DNA of 64,000 bases, taken from contig NZ_CP082249.1 in the NCBI RefSeq assembly GCF_019879105.1, forward strand, positions 3,286,001-3,350,000. Reading direction: 5' to 3'. The DNA comes from Natrinema sp. SYSU A 869. GTDB lineage: Archaea > Halobacteriota > Halobacteria > Halobacteriales > Natrialbaceae. The translations under genes were made by a program, and so were the position numbers. The notes beneath the pieces are model-generated. The model had not been told where the DNA came from and ran no database searches. It saw nothing but the letters and a program-made list of their open reading frames with translations. Shown here in pieces: positions 16,669 to 25,921 of the stretch; position 1 is the first letter of the stretch, and every line of letters begins with the position of its first letter.

Positions 16669-19584
16669 ATGACTTCACGCACTGACGTTCACCAGCACTT
16701 ATTTCAGCTGTACGAACATTACGTCGGCGAACCAGATTCCAGCAAGGATGTCTACGGCTACTGGCTGTTTATCTTCGGCTATATTGTCGGGGCTGCCGGT
16801 GTCGCGACGTTCGTCATCGGATACGCAGGCGAGGGGAATCCGTACACACTGATCAGAATTTCCGGGGTTACCGCAGCGACCGGACTGACCTTCTGTCTGT
16901 TCGGTATCGTCCTCATGTTACCGGTACGACGGCGAGGGATTCAGGCGAGCGTCGTCGGACTGCTCGTCGCGCTCGCCGGCGTCGGCTTTTTTGGGTGGGC
17001 GTATCCGAACAACTGGCGCAACCTCGGTGTCGACTACAGCGTTCAGGTCATTTCAGTCTATACGCTCGGAATCGGGATCATCGCAGGCGTGACCGCCCTC
17101 GTTCCCGTGCTCACGGGACAGAAAGGCATGTTCGTCGAGGAGGAAGGCGCGACCGAAGAGCCGCCGATCCTCACTGGCGACGCGATGGAGAGCGCCCAGT
17201 TCGCCGTCTTCCGTGACGAGAACGGCGACTGGACGTGGCACGTCCTCCACCTCGAGGCGCTGGCCCAAAGTACGGAAACCGCCGTGACGCGACCGGACGC
17301 GACCGAGGGTATCGAGCGCGTCAAGTCCCAGATCAGCTCTGCGGGGCTGATGGAACTGACAACGTCGGCGTTCCGGCTCTACGAGGATCGAGACGGCACC
17401 TGGCAGTGGACGCTGGCCCGCGACGACGGCTCCATTGTTGGCACCTGTGCCGGCGAGTTCGACCGGCGCGACGGTGCCGAGGAGTCGGTGAGTTTTCTGA
17501 AAGACCGCGGCCCGGATGCCGACGTCATCGAGATCGAGGGAGCCGCGTTCACCTACGCCGAGAAACGCGATCAGTGGCACTGGCAGTTAGTCGACGAGAA
17601 TCACACGCCGATGGCTTCGGGTGACACCGGCCATCCGTCCCAAGAACGCGCCGAGGAGGCCGCTCGAACGTTCACCGACCGATTCGACCGGGCGCGACTG
17701 CTCGACATCGAACACGTCGGCGTCGAACTCTGCGAGCGGGTCGATGGCTGGACTTGGCGGTTCGTCGACGCTGACGACGACGTCATCGCCACTAGTGTCG
17801 TCGAGTTCGACTCCCGGCGCGACGCCGAGAAGGCCGCCGACGCCTTGCTCCCGGCACTCGAGTCGGCGTCGATCACCATGGCCGGCGAACCGACCTACGA
17901 ACTCTACGAGTCGGGCGAGGAATGGCGCTACCGGCTCGTCGACGAAAATGAGCACGTCGTCGCGCGGAGCCCTGAGGGGGCTGCCGGACAGGACGGGGTC
18001 GAGGAGTGGACCGACCGGTTCCGTGACGACGCACTCAATTCGGACGTCGTCGAGATCGACGATGCGGAATACGAGGTCTATCCCGCGCCGGAGACTGCGA
18101 GTGCTGTGGAATCCGACGGCGCACCGGCCGACGAGGACGACACTCTCCCGACGCCGCTCGAGGAACCCGAGCCGGCCGCGGACGGCGGGACCACGACGGA
18201 CGACGCGACGGCGGACGACACCGGTCCGTGGCACTGGCGGCTCGTCACCGACGACCGCGAGGTCGTCGCCGCGAGCACGGAACCCCACGCCGACGCCGCG
18301 GCAGCGACGACGGCGATCGAGCGGGTTCGCCAGCAGGCCAGCGAGGCCGACCTCATCGAGTTCGAGAACGCCGCCTTTCAGGTCTACGAGGCCGACTCCG
18401 GCGAATGGCGCTGGCGGCTCATCGACGAGGACGGCAACGTCCTCGCTGACAGCGGCGAGGAACACACCTCCCGTCGGGAGGCCGCCGAGGCGATGATGAC
18501 GCTCAAAGAGCAGGCACCCGACGCCGAGTTGCTCGAGATCGAAACCGCCGCGTTCGAGCTGTTCGTCGACGAGGACGACGAGTGGGGCTGGCGGCTGATC
18601 GACGAGGCCGGCAAACTCGTCGCCGAGGACCCGGCGACCCATCCGACCCGCGGTGCGGCGCGCCAGGCGATGAACCGCCTGCTCGAGTATCTCGACGCTG
18701 ACGTGCGGACGATGGACCGTGCCGTCTTCCAGCCGTACGCGACCGAGGACTGGCACTGGCGGTTCGTCATGCCCTCCGGCGAGACGGTCGCCGTCGATGA
18801 CGAGGGCTACCCGACCCGTGACGAACTGATCGACAGTCTCGAGGGCGTGCGCGACGCTGCTGCTTCGGCCCGTCGCTCCGCGATCGGCGACGTATCCGTG
18901 CAACTGTATGGCAACGGCGAGTGGCACTTCCGGCTGCTCGATCGTGATCGAGAGGAGATCGCCGACTCGAACGTCTCCTACGACGACCGCAAGGCAGCGA
19001 TGGCCGGCGTTGAGGAGATTCAGTTACATGCGACCGACGCACCGATCTTTGCGATCGACGAGGCTGCCATCCGCGTCGACGGGTCGGACGGCTGGTCCTG
19101 GGAACTCGTCGACCGCGATCGCGAGGTGATCGCCAACGGGGTCGGTGCTGCCACGAGCAAGGCCGACCTGCTCGACGTGATCGACGACGTCCGCCGGCTC
19201 GCACCGATGGCCGGACGCGTCGACTTCGACGTCGCCTCCTTCGAACTCGTCGCCGATGAGGACGATCACTGGCGCTGGCGGCTCATCGACGAAGGCGGTC
19301 AGACCGTTGCGACCGGCTCCGAAACGTACGACACGACCGAGGCCGCGCGCGCAGCACTCGCGGACGTCCGTGATCTCATCGAATCGGCGAGCATCCTCGA
19401 GATTGACAGCGTCTCGTTCGAGCTACACACCGCAGAGGACGGCTGGGTCTGGCAGCTGATCGACGAGTACGGCACGACGATGGCGGAGAGCACGCAGACC
19501 TACGCGAACCGCACGGATGCCCGCGAGGCGATGAACGACGTGAAGGCGCAGGCACCCGACGGCTGGATCACCTTCACAGAATAG
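16669..19584 (+). CDS. membrane protein with 13 tandem YegP/DUF1508-like repeats
   Basis: The 971-residue protein has four N-terminal membrane helices (about 25-50, 57-83, 90-110, 122-148), then a long soluble part made of 13 repeats of about 58 residues (about 178-971). Each repeat reads roughly F-x-[VL]-Y-x-[DE]-x-x-x-x-W-x-W-R-L-[IV]-D-[ED]-x-[GD]-x-x-[IV]-A-x-S, then a helix, and ends in ADLIEI-like residues. This matches the YegP/DUF1508 domain, which normally occurs once or twice per protein. An acidic Thr/Asp-rich insert interrupts repeat 6. Function is unknown. The repeats probably face the cytoplasm or exterior as a stacked rod. Neighbours are CoA synthesis genes. Confidence 0.85.
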   Translation: MTSRTDVHQHLFQLYEHYVGEPDSSKDVYGYWLFIFGYIVGAAGVATFVIGYAGEGNPYTLIRISGVTAATGLTFCLFGIVLMLPVRRRGIQASVVGLLVALAGVGFFGWAYPNNWRNLGVDYSVQVISVYTLGIGIIAGVTALVPVLTGQKGMFVEEEGATEEPPILTGDAMESAQFAVFRDENGDWTWHVLHLEALAQSTETAVTRPDATEGIERVKSQISSAGLMELTTSAFRLYEDRDGTWQWTLARDDGSIVGTCAGEFDRRDGAEESVSFLKDRGPDADVIEIEGAAFTYAEKRDQWHWQLVDENHTPMASGDTGHPSQERAEEAARTFTDRFDRARLLDIEHVGVELCERVDGWTWRFVDADDDVIATSVVEFDSRRDAEKAADALLPALESASITMAGEPTYELYESGEEWRYRLVDENEHVVARSPEGAAGQDGVEEWTDRFRDDALNSDVVEIDDAEYEVYPAPETASAVESDGAPADEDDTLPTPLEEPEPAADGGTTTDDATADDTGPWHWRLVTDDREVVAASTEPHADAAAATTAIERVRQQASEADLIEFENAAFQVYEADSGEWRWRLIDEDGNVLADSGEEHTSRREAAEAMMTLKEQAPDAELLEIETAAFELFVDEDDEWGWRLIDEAGKLVAEDPATHPTRGAARQAMNRLLEYLDADVRTMDRAVFQPYATEDWHWRFVMPSGETVAVDDEGYPTRDELIDSLEGVRDAAASARRSAIGDVSVQLYGNGEWHFRLLDRDREEIADSNVSYDDRKAAMAGVEEIQLHATDAPIFAIDEAAIRVDGSDGWSWELVDRDREVIANGVGAATSKADLLDVIDDVRRLAPMAGRVDFDVASFELVADEDDHWRWRLIDEGGQTVATGSETYDTTEAARAALADVRDLIESASILEIDSVSFELHTAEDGWVWQLIDEYGTTMAESTQTYANRTDAREAMNDVKAQAPDGWITFTE

Positions 19585-19630
19585 CGCCCTAATCAGTCGA
19601 CTTTTTATTGATCGGCCCGAGTCCCCGCTC

Positions 19631-20410
19631 GTGAGCGACTATGACAGCGTCTCCGCCGACGTTGAGCACGAGGAGGAGATTCCAGAGGACCACCCGAGAT
19701 ACCAGGACCTGCTCACTCGCCACCGAATCGAGCGGGGCGTCGAGAAGGGGATCACGCACCTCCAGGGGATGCACGCCGAGGGACGGGGCAGCGCGTTCGA
19801 CTACCTGCTGGGCGAGGAGACGATTCCGAGCGCCGACGACGCGGAACGGGCCGCCGCGGCACACCTCCTGCTCGCCGATCACCCCGTGCTCTCGATCAAC
19901 GGCAACGTCGCGGCGCTGGTCCCCGGCGAAATGGCCGATCTCGCCGACACTGTCGACGCCGCCCTCGAGGTCAACCTCTTCAATCGAACGCCCGAGCGGA
20001 TTCAGGCTATCGCCGACCACCTCCGAGAACACGGTGCGAACGAGGTCAAGGGACTCGAGGCCGACGCGCACATTCCGAACCTCGACCATGAGCGTTCGAA
20101 GGTCGACGCCGACGGCATCTACGAGGCCGACGTGGTGCTCGTGCCCCTCGAGGACGGCGACCGCGCCGAGGCGCTCGACGAGATGGGCAAGACCGAGATC
20201 GTGATCGACCTCAACCCGCTGTCGCGCTCGCCGCAGGTGGCCGACGTGCCGATCGTCGACAACATTATCCGCGCCGTGCCGACCATCACCGAGCACGCGC
20301 GGGATCTGGCGGATGCCAACGAAGACGAGCTGCGGGCGATTATCGAGACCTTCGACCGGGAGCGGGCGCTCGAGGCGGCCGAAGAGCGGATCCGCTCGGG
20401 CGACCTCTAA
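19631..20410 (+). CDS. 4-phosphopantoate-beta-alanine ligase
   Basis: This 259-residue protein matches archaeal phosphopantothenate synthetase, which joins 4-phosphopantoate and beta-alanine using ATP. Characteristic segments are HPRYQDLLTRHRIERGVEKGI (about 20-40), LGEETIPSAD, LSINGNVAAL (about 88-97), VNLFNRTPERI (about 117) and IDLNPLSRSPQVADVPIVDN (about 197-216). The start is a GTG at 19631, with no nearby in-frame ATG. Together with pantoate kinase it replaces the bacterial PanC-CoaA pair. Confidence 0.93.
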   Translation: MSDYDSVSADVEHEEEIPEDHPRYQDLLTRHRIERGVEKGITHLQGMHAEGRGSAFDYLLGEETIPSADDAERAAAAHLLLADHPVLSINGNVAALVPGEMADLADTVDAALEVNLFNRTPERIQAIADHLREHGANEVKGLEADAHIPNLDHERSKVDADGIYEADVVLVPLEDGDRAEALDEMGKTEIVIDLNPLSRSPQVADVPIVDNIIRAVPTITEHARDLADANEDELRAIIETFDRERALEAAEERIRSGDL

Positions 20411-20706
20411 TCGGTCGCACTGGATTACGTTCGGCGCTTCCACGTACTCGACGGCGAGACGGAATTGCGAGCGCTATCGCGTTCGATGATCTGGGGCCTG
20501 TCGGCCGGGTCGACGAACAGGAGTTTCGATTTGATCGCCGCCACCGTCTCCTCGATGTGGTATCACGATATGTAACTGCTCGTTGGCAACCGACGGTACG
20601 GAATTCGTGAGAGAGCGTCTGCCATGTACAGCCAGCGCGATCAATATGGGCCACGCAATGGCCGGTGCAACTGTTAGGCACCTGCACACCGACAGCTCCG
20701 ATAGCG
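20411..20706. other. intergenic region without a clear gene
   Basis: About 300 bp with no supported gene. The right end holds a possible TATA (CTGTTAGG near 20670) for the HalOD1-like gene. Confidence 0.4.
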
Positions 20707-20994
20707 ATGAGTGAACCGAGCGATTCGGCGGACGAAACCGTCGTGCTGCGGCGGCAGCTGAACACTGAGGAGGGTGATACGACGATTCAACTCGTCGAAA
20801 TCATCGCCGAGCTTGACGACAGGGAGCCGACGGAGCTCTCACCGCTCTATCGCTCCGTCGATAGCCTCATCTCCGACCTCTTCGGTTCCCCGCCGCCAAC
20901 CCATGTCGATGCGAACCTCGTATTCTCCTATCATGGATACCGGGTCCACGTCCAGCAGGACGGGATGACGACGTTCCGCGAACTGTCGGGATAG
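20707..20994 (+). CDS. HalOD1-type small protein
   Basis: This 95-residue acidic protein has the pattern of the haloarchaeal HalOD1 output domain: ELSPLYRSVDSLISDLFG (about 48-65), then VFSYHGYRVHVQQDGMTTF (about 75-93). HalOD1 domains are thought to act as output modules of signalling systems. No sensor lies next to this one. The ATG at 20707 gives a short acidic leader before the domain. Confidence 0.75.
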   Translation: MSEPSDSADETVVLRRQLNTEEGDTTIQLVEIIAELDDREPTELSPLYRSVDSLISDLFGSPPPTHVDANLVFSYHGYRVHVQQDGMTTFRELSG

Positions 20995-21150
20995 CGTCAC
21001 CGAACGATCACACCGTTTCTCGAGACACCCGACGGAGAGGGAGTGGGATTGGGTTTCAGCGCACTCGTTCCACCTCGTTCGAGGCTCGGGTCGTTGCTCG
21101 GGTAGTACGAGCGGGGATACGAATTCGCTTCGAGGCATTGCGAGACCAAT

Positions 21151-21159
21151 GCTTATATG
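21151..21159 (+). promoter_or_regulatory. TATA box for the glycine-zipper gene
   Basis: GCTTATATG is centred about 28 nt before the ATG at 21183, as for leaderless genes elsewhere in the window. Confidence 0.45.
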
Positions 21160-21182
21160 TCATTAGTCCGAACTGACGGCCG

Positions 21183-21380
21183 ATGCCATCGCTCGAACCA
21201 CCATGTCTACGATCGGAACACGCCTCCCGCGGCGCGGCCGAGGGAGCGAAACTCGGCGGGAAGGTCGGCGGCGTGGCGGGCCCGGCTGGCGGTGCCGTCG
21301 GGGCTGGCGTCGGCGCGGCGACGGGCTACCTCGCCGGCACGGCGCGCGATCGGGTCGAGTCGGTCCTGAAGCCGTTCTAA
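21183..21380 (+). CDS. small glycine-zipper protein
   Basis: The 65-residue product carries a dense Gly/Ala segment (GGKVGGVAGPAGGAVGAG, about residues 25-42) typical of glycine-zipper membrane-associated peptides, followed by RDRVESVLKPF. The promoter-like element favours this start. The first 15 residues look unusual, so a shorter start or a small frame error at the 5' end is possible. Confidence 0.45.
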   Translation: MPSLEPPCLRSEHASRGAAEGAKLGGKVGGVAGPAGGAVGAGVGAATGYLAGTARDRVESVLKPF

Positions 21381-21415
21381 ATCGGGCGTTCGACTCGGAC
21401 GAGCGCCTTTCAGGA

Positions 21416-21425
21416 AGTATAAATT
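21416..21425 (+). promoter_or_regulatory. TATA box for tyrS
   Basis: AGTATAAATT is centred about 27 nt before the tyrS ATG, a near-ideal archaeal TATA element for a leaderless transcript. Confidence 0.6.
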
Positions 21426-21447
21426 CCTCCTCCGGTTCCTGCCACAC

Positions 21448-22428
21448 ATGGACGCCTACGAGTTACTCACGCGAAATGCCGAGGAGGTCGTCACCGACGA
21501 GGAAGTCCGCGACCTCGTAGAGGACCCCGAGGGCAAGCGGGCCTACGTCGGCTACGAGCCCTCCGGCGTGCTCCACTTGGGCCATCTCCTGACCGCGAAC
21601 AAGCTCATCGACCTGCAGGACGCAGGCATGGAGGTCGTCGTCCTGCTGGCGGACGTCCACGCCTACCTCAACGAGAAGGGCTCCTTCGAGGAGATCCGGG
21701 AGACCGCCGAACAGATGAAGGCCCAGTTCCTCGCCTACGGCCTTGACGAGGAGCAGGCGGAGTTCGTCTACGGCTCGGAGTTCCAGCTCGAGGACGACTA
21801 CACTCTCGATCTCCACCACCTCGAGCGCGAGACGACGATGAACCGCGCCCAGCGCGCGATGGCCGAGATTCAGGGCGACGAGACGGCGAAGGTGAGCCAC
21901 TTAGTCTACCCGCTGATGCAGACGCTGGACATCGAGTACCTCGACCTCGATCTGGCGGTCGGCGGCCTCGATCAGCGGAAGGTCCACATGCTCGCCCGCG
22001 AGAAGCTGCCCGAACTCGACTACGAGGTCCGGCCAGCGATCCACACCCCCATCGTCGCCAATCTCACCGACGGGAAGGGGAAGATGTCCTCGAGCCAGGG
22101 CATCACCATCTCGATGGAGGACTCGACCGAAGAGCTCGAGGAGAAGGTCAACTCCGCCTTTTGTCCGCCAACGCGGGATCCCGAGGACGACCTCGAAAAC
22201 CCCGTCCTCGAACTCTTCGAGTACCACGTCTTCCCGCGCTTCGACGAAATCGTCGTCGAACGCCCCGAGAAGTACGGCGGCGACCTGACTTACACGGACT
22301 ACGAGGAACTGGCCGAGGACCTCGAGTCGGGCGAGCTCCACCCCGCCGACGCGAAGGGAACGCTCGCGGCCTCCCTCGACGAACTGATCGCGCCGGGCCG
22401 TGAGAAGCTGCGCGAGATTCGGGGCTAA
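21448..22428 (+). CDS. tyrS: tyrosyl-tRNA synthetase
   Basis: This is a class I archaeal/eukaryotic-type TyrRS of 326 residues. The HIGH motif reads HLGH (about residues 46-49) in PSGVLHLGHLLTANK. The second catalytic motif is KMSSS (about 212-216). Substrate-binding segments VLLADVHAYLN and VGGLDQRKVHM are intact. No C-terminal S4 domain is present, as usual for archaeal TyrRS. Leaderless expression is suggested by the adjacent TATA box. Confidence 0.97.
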   Translation: MDAYELLTRNAEEVVTDEEVRDLVEDPEGKRAYVGYEPSGVLHLGHLLTANKLIDLQDAGMEVVVLLADVHAYLNEKGSFEEIRETAEQMKAQFLAYGLDEEQAEFVYGSEFQLEDDYTLDLHHLERETTMNRAQRAMAEIQGDETAKVSHLVYPLMQTLDIEYLDLDLAVGGLDQRKVHMLAREKLPELDYEVRPAIHTPIVANLTDGKGKMSSSQGITISMEDSTEELEEKVNSAFCPPTRDPEDDLENPVLELFEYHVFPRFDEIVVERPEKYGGDLTYTDYEELAEDLESGELHPADAKGTLAASLDELIAPGREKLREIRG

Positions 22429-22449
22429 TCGAGCCCGAACCTTTCGAGT

Positions 22450-23160
22450 TCACTCAACGAAGACGCACTCGTCGTTGGTGTCGAGGAGGATACTGAATAT
22501 TTTTCCTTCGACGGCCCGGAGATGCTGTGAGAAGGTCGCTGGCGTGATATCCAGTTCGTCGGCGAGTTCTGCGGCCTCGTGTTTCCGCGGCCAGTCGTAG
22601 TAGCCGTTCATATAGGCCGTCAGAAACACTTCTCGCTGCCTGTCGGTGAGCGCATCGATAACGGTCTGTTTGAAATCATGATGCGTAAAGAGCGATGTCG
22701 TTTGCTCCCGATCGCGATAGTCATCGACGGTCACCGTCGGGTGGTCCCGTTCGAAGCGATCGACGAGTTCGACGGCCTCGTCCCGTGAGGACACTTCCGC
22801 GACGACGCGGCCGGCACCGTCATCCGCCTCGACGACTCGCGGAATCGCCCCGAAATCGACGACGGTAATCGCCACACAGCGGTCGCGGATGTGGAACTGC
22901 AATCGACCGCCATTGTCGTGTCGTGCGACGAGTTCCGCGTCAACGCCGTCGGTCCGTTGGATCGTGTCTAGGATCCGCTCTGGTGGCGCACCGTCGAGGG
23001 TAAAGTACTCGACGAACCCGTCGTCCGAATGCGGAAAGATCACCTCGAGCTCGAGTCGACAGTTCGCAGCCTGCGATGCGTCGACGAACGGGTACGCCGA
23101 ATTGCAAACGTGAAACTCGACTTCCACAGTGTTTTTCGCCCGACGGTCTCCGCTTTCCAT
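22450..23160 (-). CDS. HTH-10 family (Bat-like) transcriptional regulator
   Basis: The 236-residue protein has an N-terminal sensory domain with the pattern of bacterio-opsin activator-like regulators (about 1-170) and a C-terminal HTH-10 domain (about 178-230: LTDRQREVFLTAYMNGYYDW, then AAELADELDITPATFSQHLR). It is divergent from birA across a 319-bp region, so control of birA is possible but not shown. Confidence 0.85.
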   Translation of the reverse strand: MESGDRRAKNTVEVEFHVCNSAYPFVDASQAANCRLELEVIFPHSDDGFVEYFTLDGAPPERILDTIQRTDGVDAELVARHDNGGRLQFHIRDRCVAITVVDFGAIPRVVEADDGAGRVVAEVSSRDEAVELVDRFERDHPTVTVDDYRDREQTTSLFTHHDFKQTVIDALTDRQREVFLTAYMNGYYDWPRKHEAAELADELDITPATFSQHLRAVEGKIFSILLDTNDECVFVE

Positions 23161-23479
23161 GTGTTATTGTCTCGTTCGTAGCACTGGTCCGTTTCCCCTT
23201 CCATGGCAAGCGCTACGTTTGTTTTCTTCGGGTTTCGTTGTGGGCCTTGATACGGTATTCCTGTTCAGTTCGAAACGACGTTTCGGCCGCGACGCCCGGG
23301 TCACCGAGATCCAAGAGAGACGAGCGAGATCCAGACGGACATCATCGAAATGCAGCAGTCCGAGATCATCGAGATGTCTACATGGTACCTCGAGTGGGCA
23401 TCGCACGAGCCACCAGTGTGATGATTGCAACGGGCGGTGATCCAGCCGATTGAAGTGCGAGCGGCCCCCGTGCGGAGTC
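23161..23479. other. divergent promoter region, HTH-10 regulator / birA
   Basis: No gene is supported here. The region separates two divergently transcribed genes and includes stretches of relatively low GC near 23161-23270. No clear operator was found. Confidence 0.4.
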
Positions 23480-24418
23480 ATGAACGAAACGCGACGAGCG
23501 ATCCTCGCGGCGCTCGCGGACGGGCCGGTGTCGGGACCGGAGCTGGCTGAGTCCCTCGAGGTCTCGCGGGCGGCCGTCTGGAAGCACATCGAAGGCCTGC
23601 GCGAGGCCGACTTCGAGATCGAGAGCGGGGCGACCGGCTACGAACTCGCCGCCGTCGATGCATACAACGCCCCGGCGGTCGAGTTCGAACTCGAGGCTCC
23701 GTTCTCGGTCGAGTACCACGACTCCGTGGGGAGCACGAACGATCGAGCGCGCGAACTGGCGGGCGAGGGCGCAACAGACGTTATCGTTCTCGCAGACGAA
23801 CAGACGGGCGGTCGGGGTCGCCTCGAGCGCGAGTGGTCCGCGCCCGCGGGCGGCGTCTGGGTGAGCATCGTGACGCGGCCGGCGATCACGCCCGCGCAGG
23901 CACCGCTGTACACGCTCGCGGCGTCGGTCGCGACGGCGAATGTCGTCCGTGAGGCGGGCGTCGACGCTCGAATCAAGTGGCCCAACGACGTGGTCGTCCC
24001 GGTTGGCGAGGATGGCGACTACCGGAAGCTCGCGGGGATTCTCACGGAGATGGAGGGCCAGACGGATCGGGTGGACTGGCTCGTTGCTGGTATCGGCGTC
24101 AACGCGAACCTCGACGCCAACGGACTCCCAGAAGGTGCTACCAGCATCCGCGATGAGGCCGGCGACGTCGACCGTCGGCGCTTCGTCCAGCGCCTGCTCG
24201 AGGAGTTCGATCACTATCGGAATGATCTCGAGGCGGTCGTGCCGGCATGGCGTGATCTGGCGCTGACGATCGGCCAGCGCGTACGGGTCGATCGTCCCGC
24301 GGGCGAGATCGTCGGCGAGGCGATCGACGTCACGGAATCAGGTGCGCTCGTGGTCGAGACCGATGACGGGCGAGTAACGGTGTCGGCCGGCGACTGTGAG
24401 CACCTCCGCCCCGTCTGA
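23480..24418 (+). CDS. birA: biotin-protein ligase / biotin operon repressor
   Basis: The 312-residue protein attaches biotin to acetyl/propionyl-CoA carboxylase and may sense biotin level. It is the two-domain class II form: an N-terminal winged helix (residues 1-60, VSGPELAESLEVSRAAVWKH), then the ligase core with GGRGRLEREW (about 110-119), the catalytic Lys in KWPNDVVV (about 165-172) and a C-terminal SH3-like domain. Because a DNA-binding domain is present, it may regulate the biotin transporter genes at 33.3-35.4 kb. That regulation is inferred. Confidence 0.93.
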   Translation: MNETRRAILAALADGPVSGPELAESLEVSRAAVWKHIEGLREADFEIESGATGYELAAVDAYNAPAVEFELEAPFSVEYHDSVGSTNDRARELAGEGATDVIVLADEQTGGRGRLEREWSAPAGGVWVSIVTRPAITPAQAPLYTLAASVATANVVREAGVDARIKWPNDVVVPVGEDGDYRKLAGILTEMEGQTDRVDWLVAGIGVNANLDANGLPEGATSIRDEAGDVDRRRFVQRLLEEFDHYRNDLEAVVPAWRDLALTIGQRVRVDRPAGEIVGEAIDVTESGALVVETDDGRVTVSAGDCEHLRPV

Positions 24419-24455
24419 GCGGTACTGTCTTTCGACGGTGTGGAGCGCTCCGCCC

Positions 24456-24836
24456 TCAGACGCCGAGAAGGATCGAGCTGCTGGCCGCGGCGATGACCCA
24501 GCCCGCGCCCGTCCACGACACGACGAAAAACGCTTCGCGAGCACTGGCTTCCGTCCACCCGGAGCTCACGTCGAGGTGGTCTTGCATCCCCTCGATGGTT
24601 CGCCCGAGACCGACCGCCGTCGACCACGCGGTGACACCGAACCCGAGGACGAGCGCGCCGAGCGCGAACGCCGTATCGGTCGCGGCTCGCGGCGTCCAGA
24701 CCACCAGCAGCCCCAGCGAGATGACCGCCCCGAGCACGGCACCGACGGCCACCCAGCGAGTGGCGGCGACTACGAGTCGGCGGGTACGCTCGACGTGGGC
24801 CCTCGAGACGGGGACGCTGGAATCAGTCGACGGCAT
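24456..24836 (-). CDS. small membrane protein with three to four helices
   Basis: This 126-residue hydrophobic protein has segments at about 20-45, 50-72 and 105-125. The ATG at 24834-24836 is chosen; it overlaps the 3' end of the ABC permease remnant by 14 bp. The family is not recognised with certainty. Its stop lies 37 bp from that of birA, which converges on it. Confidence 0.55.
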   Translation of the reverse strand: MPSTDSSVPVSRAHVERTRRLVVAATRWVAVGAVLGAVISLGLLVVWTPRAATDTAFALGALVLGFGVTAWSTAVGLGRTIEGMQDHLDVSSGWTEASAREAFFVVSWTGAGWVIAAASSSILLGV

Positions 24837-25580
24837 CTCGCATGCGGGGGTCGAGGGCGTCTCGCATCCCGTCACCGAGGAGGTTGAACCCGAGCACCGT
24901 GAGTGCGAGGAACAGGCCGGGGAAGAACGACCACCACCACGCGTCCGAGAACAGGCCCTTGTCGACGCCCTCGGCGAGCATCATCCCCCACGACGGGTCG
25001 CCGGGGCTCGCGCCGAACCCGAGGAACGACAGCGCAGCGATGTCGATGATGGCCAGCCCATAGTTCAGCGTCGACTGAACGGTGATGGGTGCCAGGCAGT
25101 TCGGAAGGACATGGCGGATCAACAGCCGTGGATCGGTCGCACCGAGCGCACGGGTCGCCTCGATGTACTCGTCCTCGAGGACTTTCAGCGCTGCCCCGCG
25201 GACGACGCGGGCGAACCGCGGCGTGTACACGAGCGTGAGCGCGATGACCGCCCGCCACAGCCCCAGCGACTCGGGGAAGATGGTGACGAGTGCGAGCGCC
25301 AGCAGTAGCGACGGGAACGACAGGAGCACGTCCATCGTCCGCATGATGACATTGTCCGTGAGGTCGCCGTAGTACGCCGCGACGATGCCGGCGGTGATGC
25401 CGAGGACCGTGGACGCGAGGACGGTCGCGGTCCCGAACTTCAGCGCGTACCACGCGCCGTACAGCACGCGCGGAAAGATGTCGCGAGCCTGTCCGTCGGT
25501 CCCGAACCAGAACTCGATGCTCGGTCCCGTCTTCGTCGGGTTCGTTCCGAAGGTCGTGGCGACGATGGTGCGAGACGTCC
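24823..25580 (-). pseudogene. truncated Dpp/Opp-type ABC transporter permease
   Basis: The C-terminal 250 residues of a DppC/OppC permease are intact: FWFGTDGQARDIFPRVLYGAW, several membrane helices, the EAA loop (YIEATRALGATDPRLLIRHVLPN, about 90 residues from the end of homology) and the final FNLLGDGMRDALDPRMRD. The N-terminus with the first membrane helix is missing. Upstream of about 25580 the reading frame continues into unrelated, Arg-rich sequence, and no partner permease, ATPase or binding protein is present. This looks like the remnant of a peptide/nickel transporter operon after a deletion. Confidence 0.75.
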
Positions 25581-25581
25581 G

Positions 25582-25739
25582 TACTTGTTCCCGCGTACTA
25601 CGACCCTGGTTCCGGCCAGTCAAAACTCGAGAGTATCCAGTCGGACGGCGAACTCCGATTGTTCTGTAGGCGGTTAAACAATGACTACGTCGAGTTCGTC
25701 CACGACGACGTGACACCGTTCCTCCCCGAAGCGCTGTGA
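25582..25739 (+). pseudogene. possible C-terminal remnant of an unidentified gene
   Basis: On the plus strand an open frame without a start reads VLVPAYYDPGSGQSK, LRLFCRRLNNDY, VEFVHDDVTPFLPEAL and stops at 25739. It looks like the tail of a real soluble protein, cut off at the same place where the ABC permease loses its N-terminus. The family was not recognised. The rest of the region up to 25921 has no gene that I can see. Confidence 0.3.
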
Positions 25740-25921
25740 GGCGACGAGTCCGCATCGACACTCCGGTCGACTCCCGTATCGTGCTGGTCGAAACCGATGC
25801 AGGCCACTCTGGCACGTCGGTTCAGGAAGACGGTTTTTGCTACGAATTACACGGAAAACGCAACGGGTCAACCGTTACTCGTCTCTGAATACCGGCCAGT
25901 GAACGATCCGAAGCGATTCGG

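Noticed and set aside
17587-18927. 446-residue minus-strand open frame inside the 13-repeat gene
   Set aside because: It is the antisense of the YegP-like repeats; the plus strand has repeated domains and membrane helices.
23129-23440. Plus-strand frame in the regulator-birA gap
   Set aside because: It overlaps the 5' end of the HTH-10 gene and has no protein-like features.
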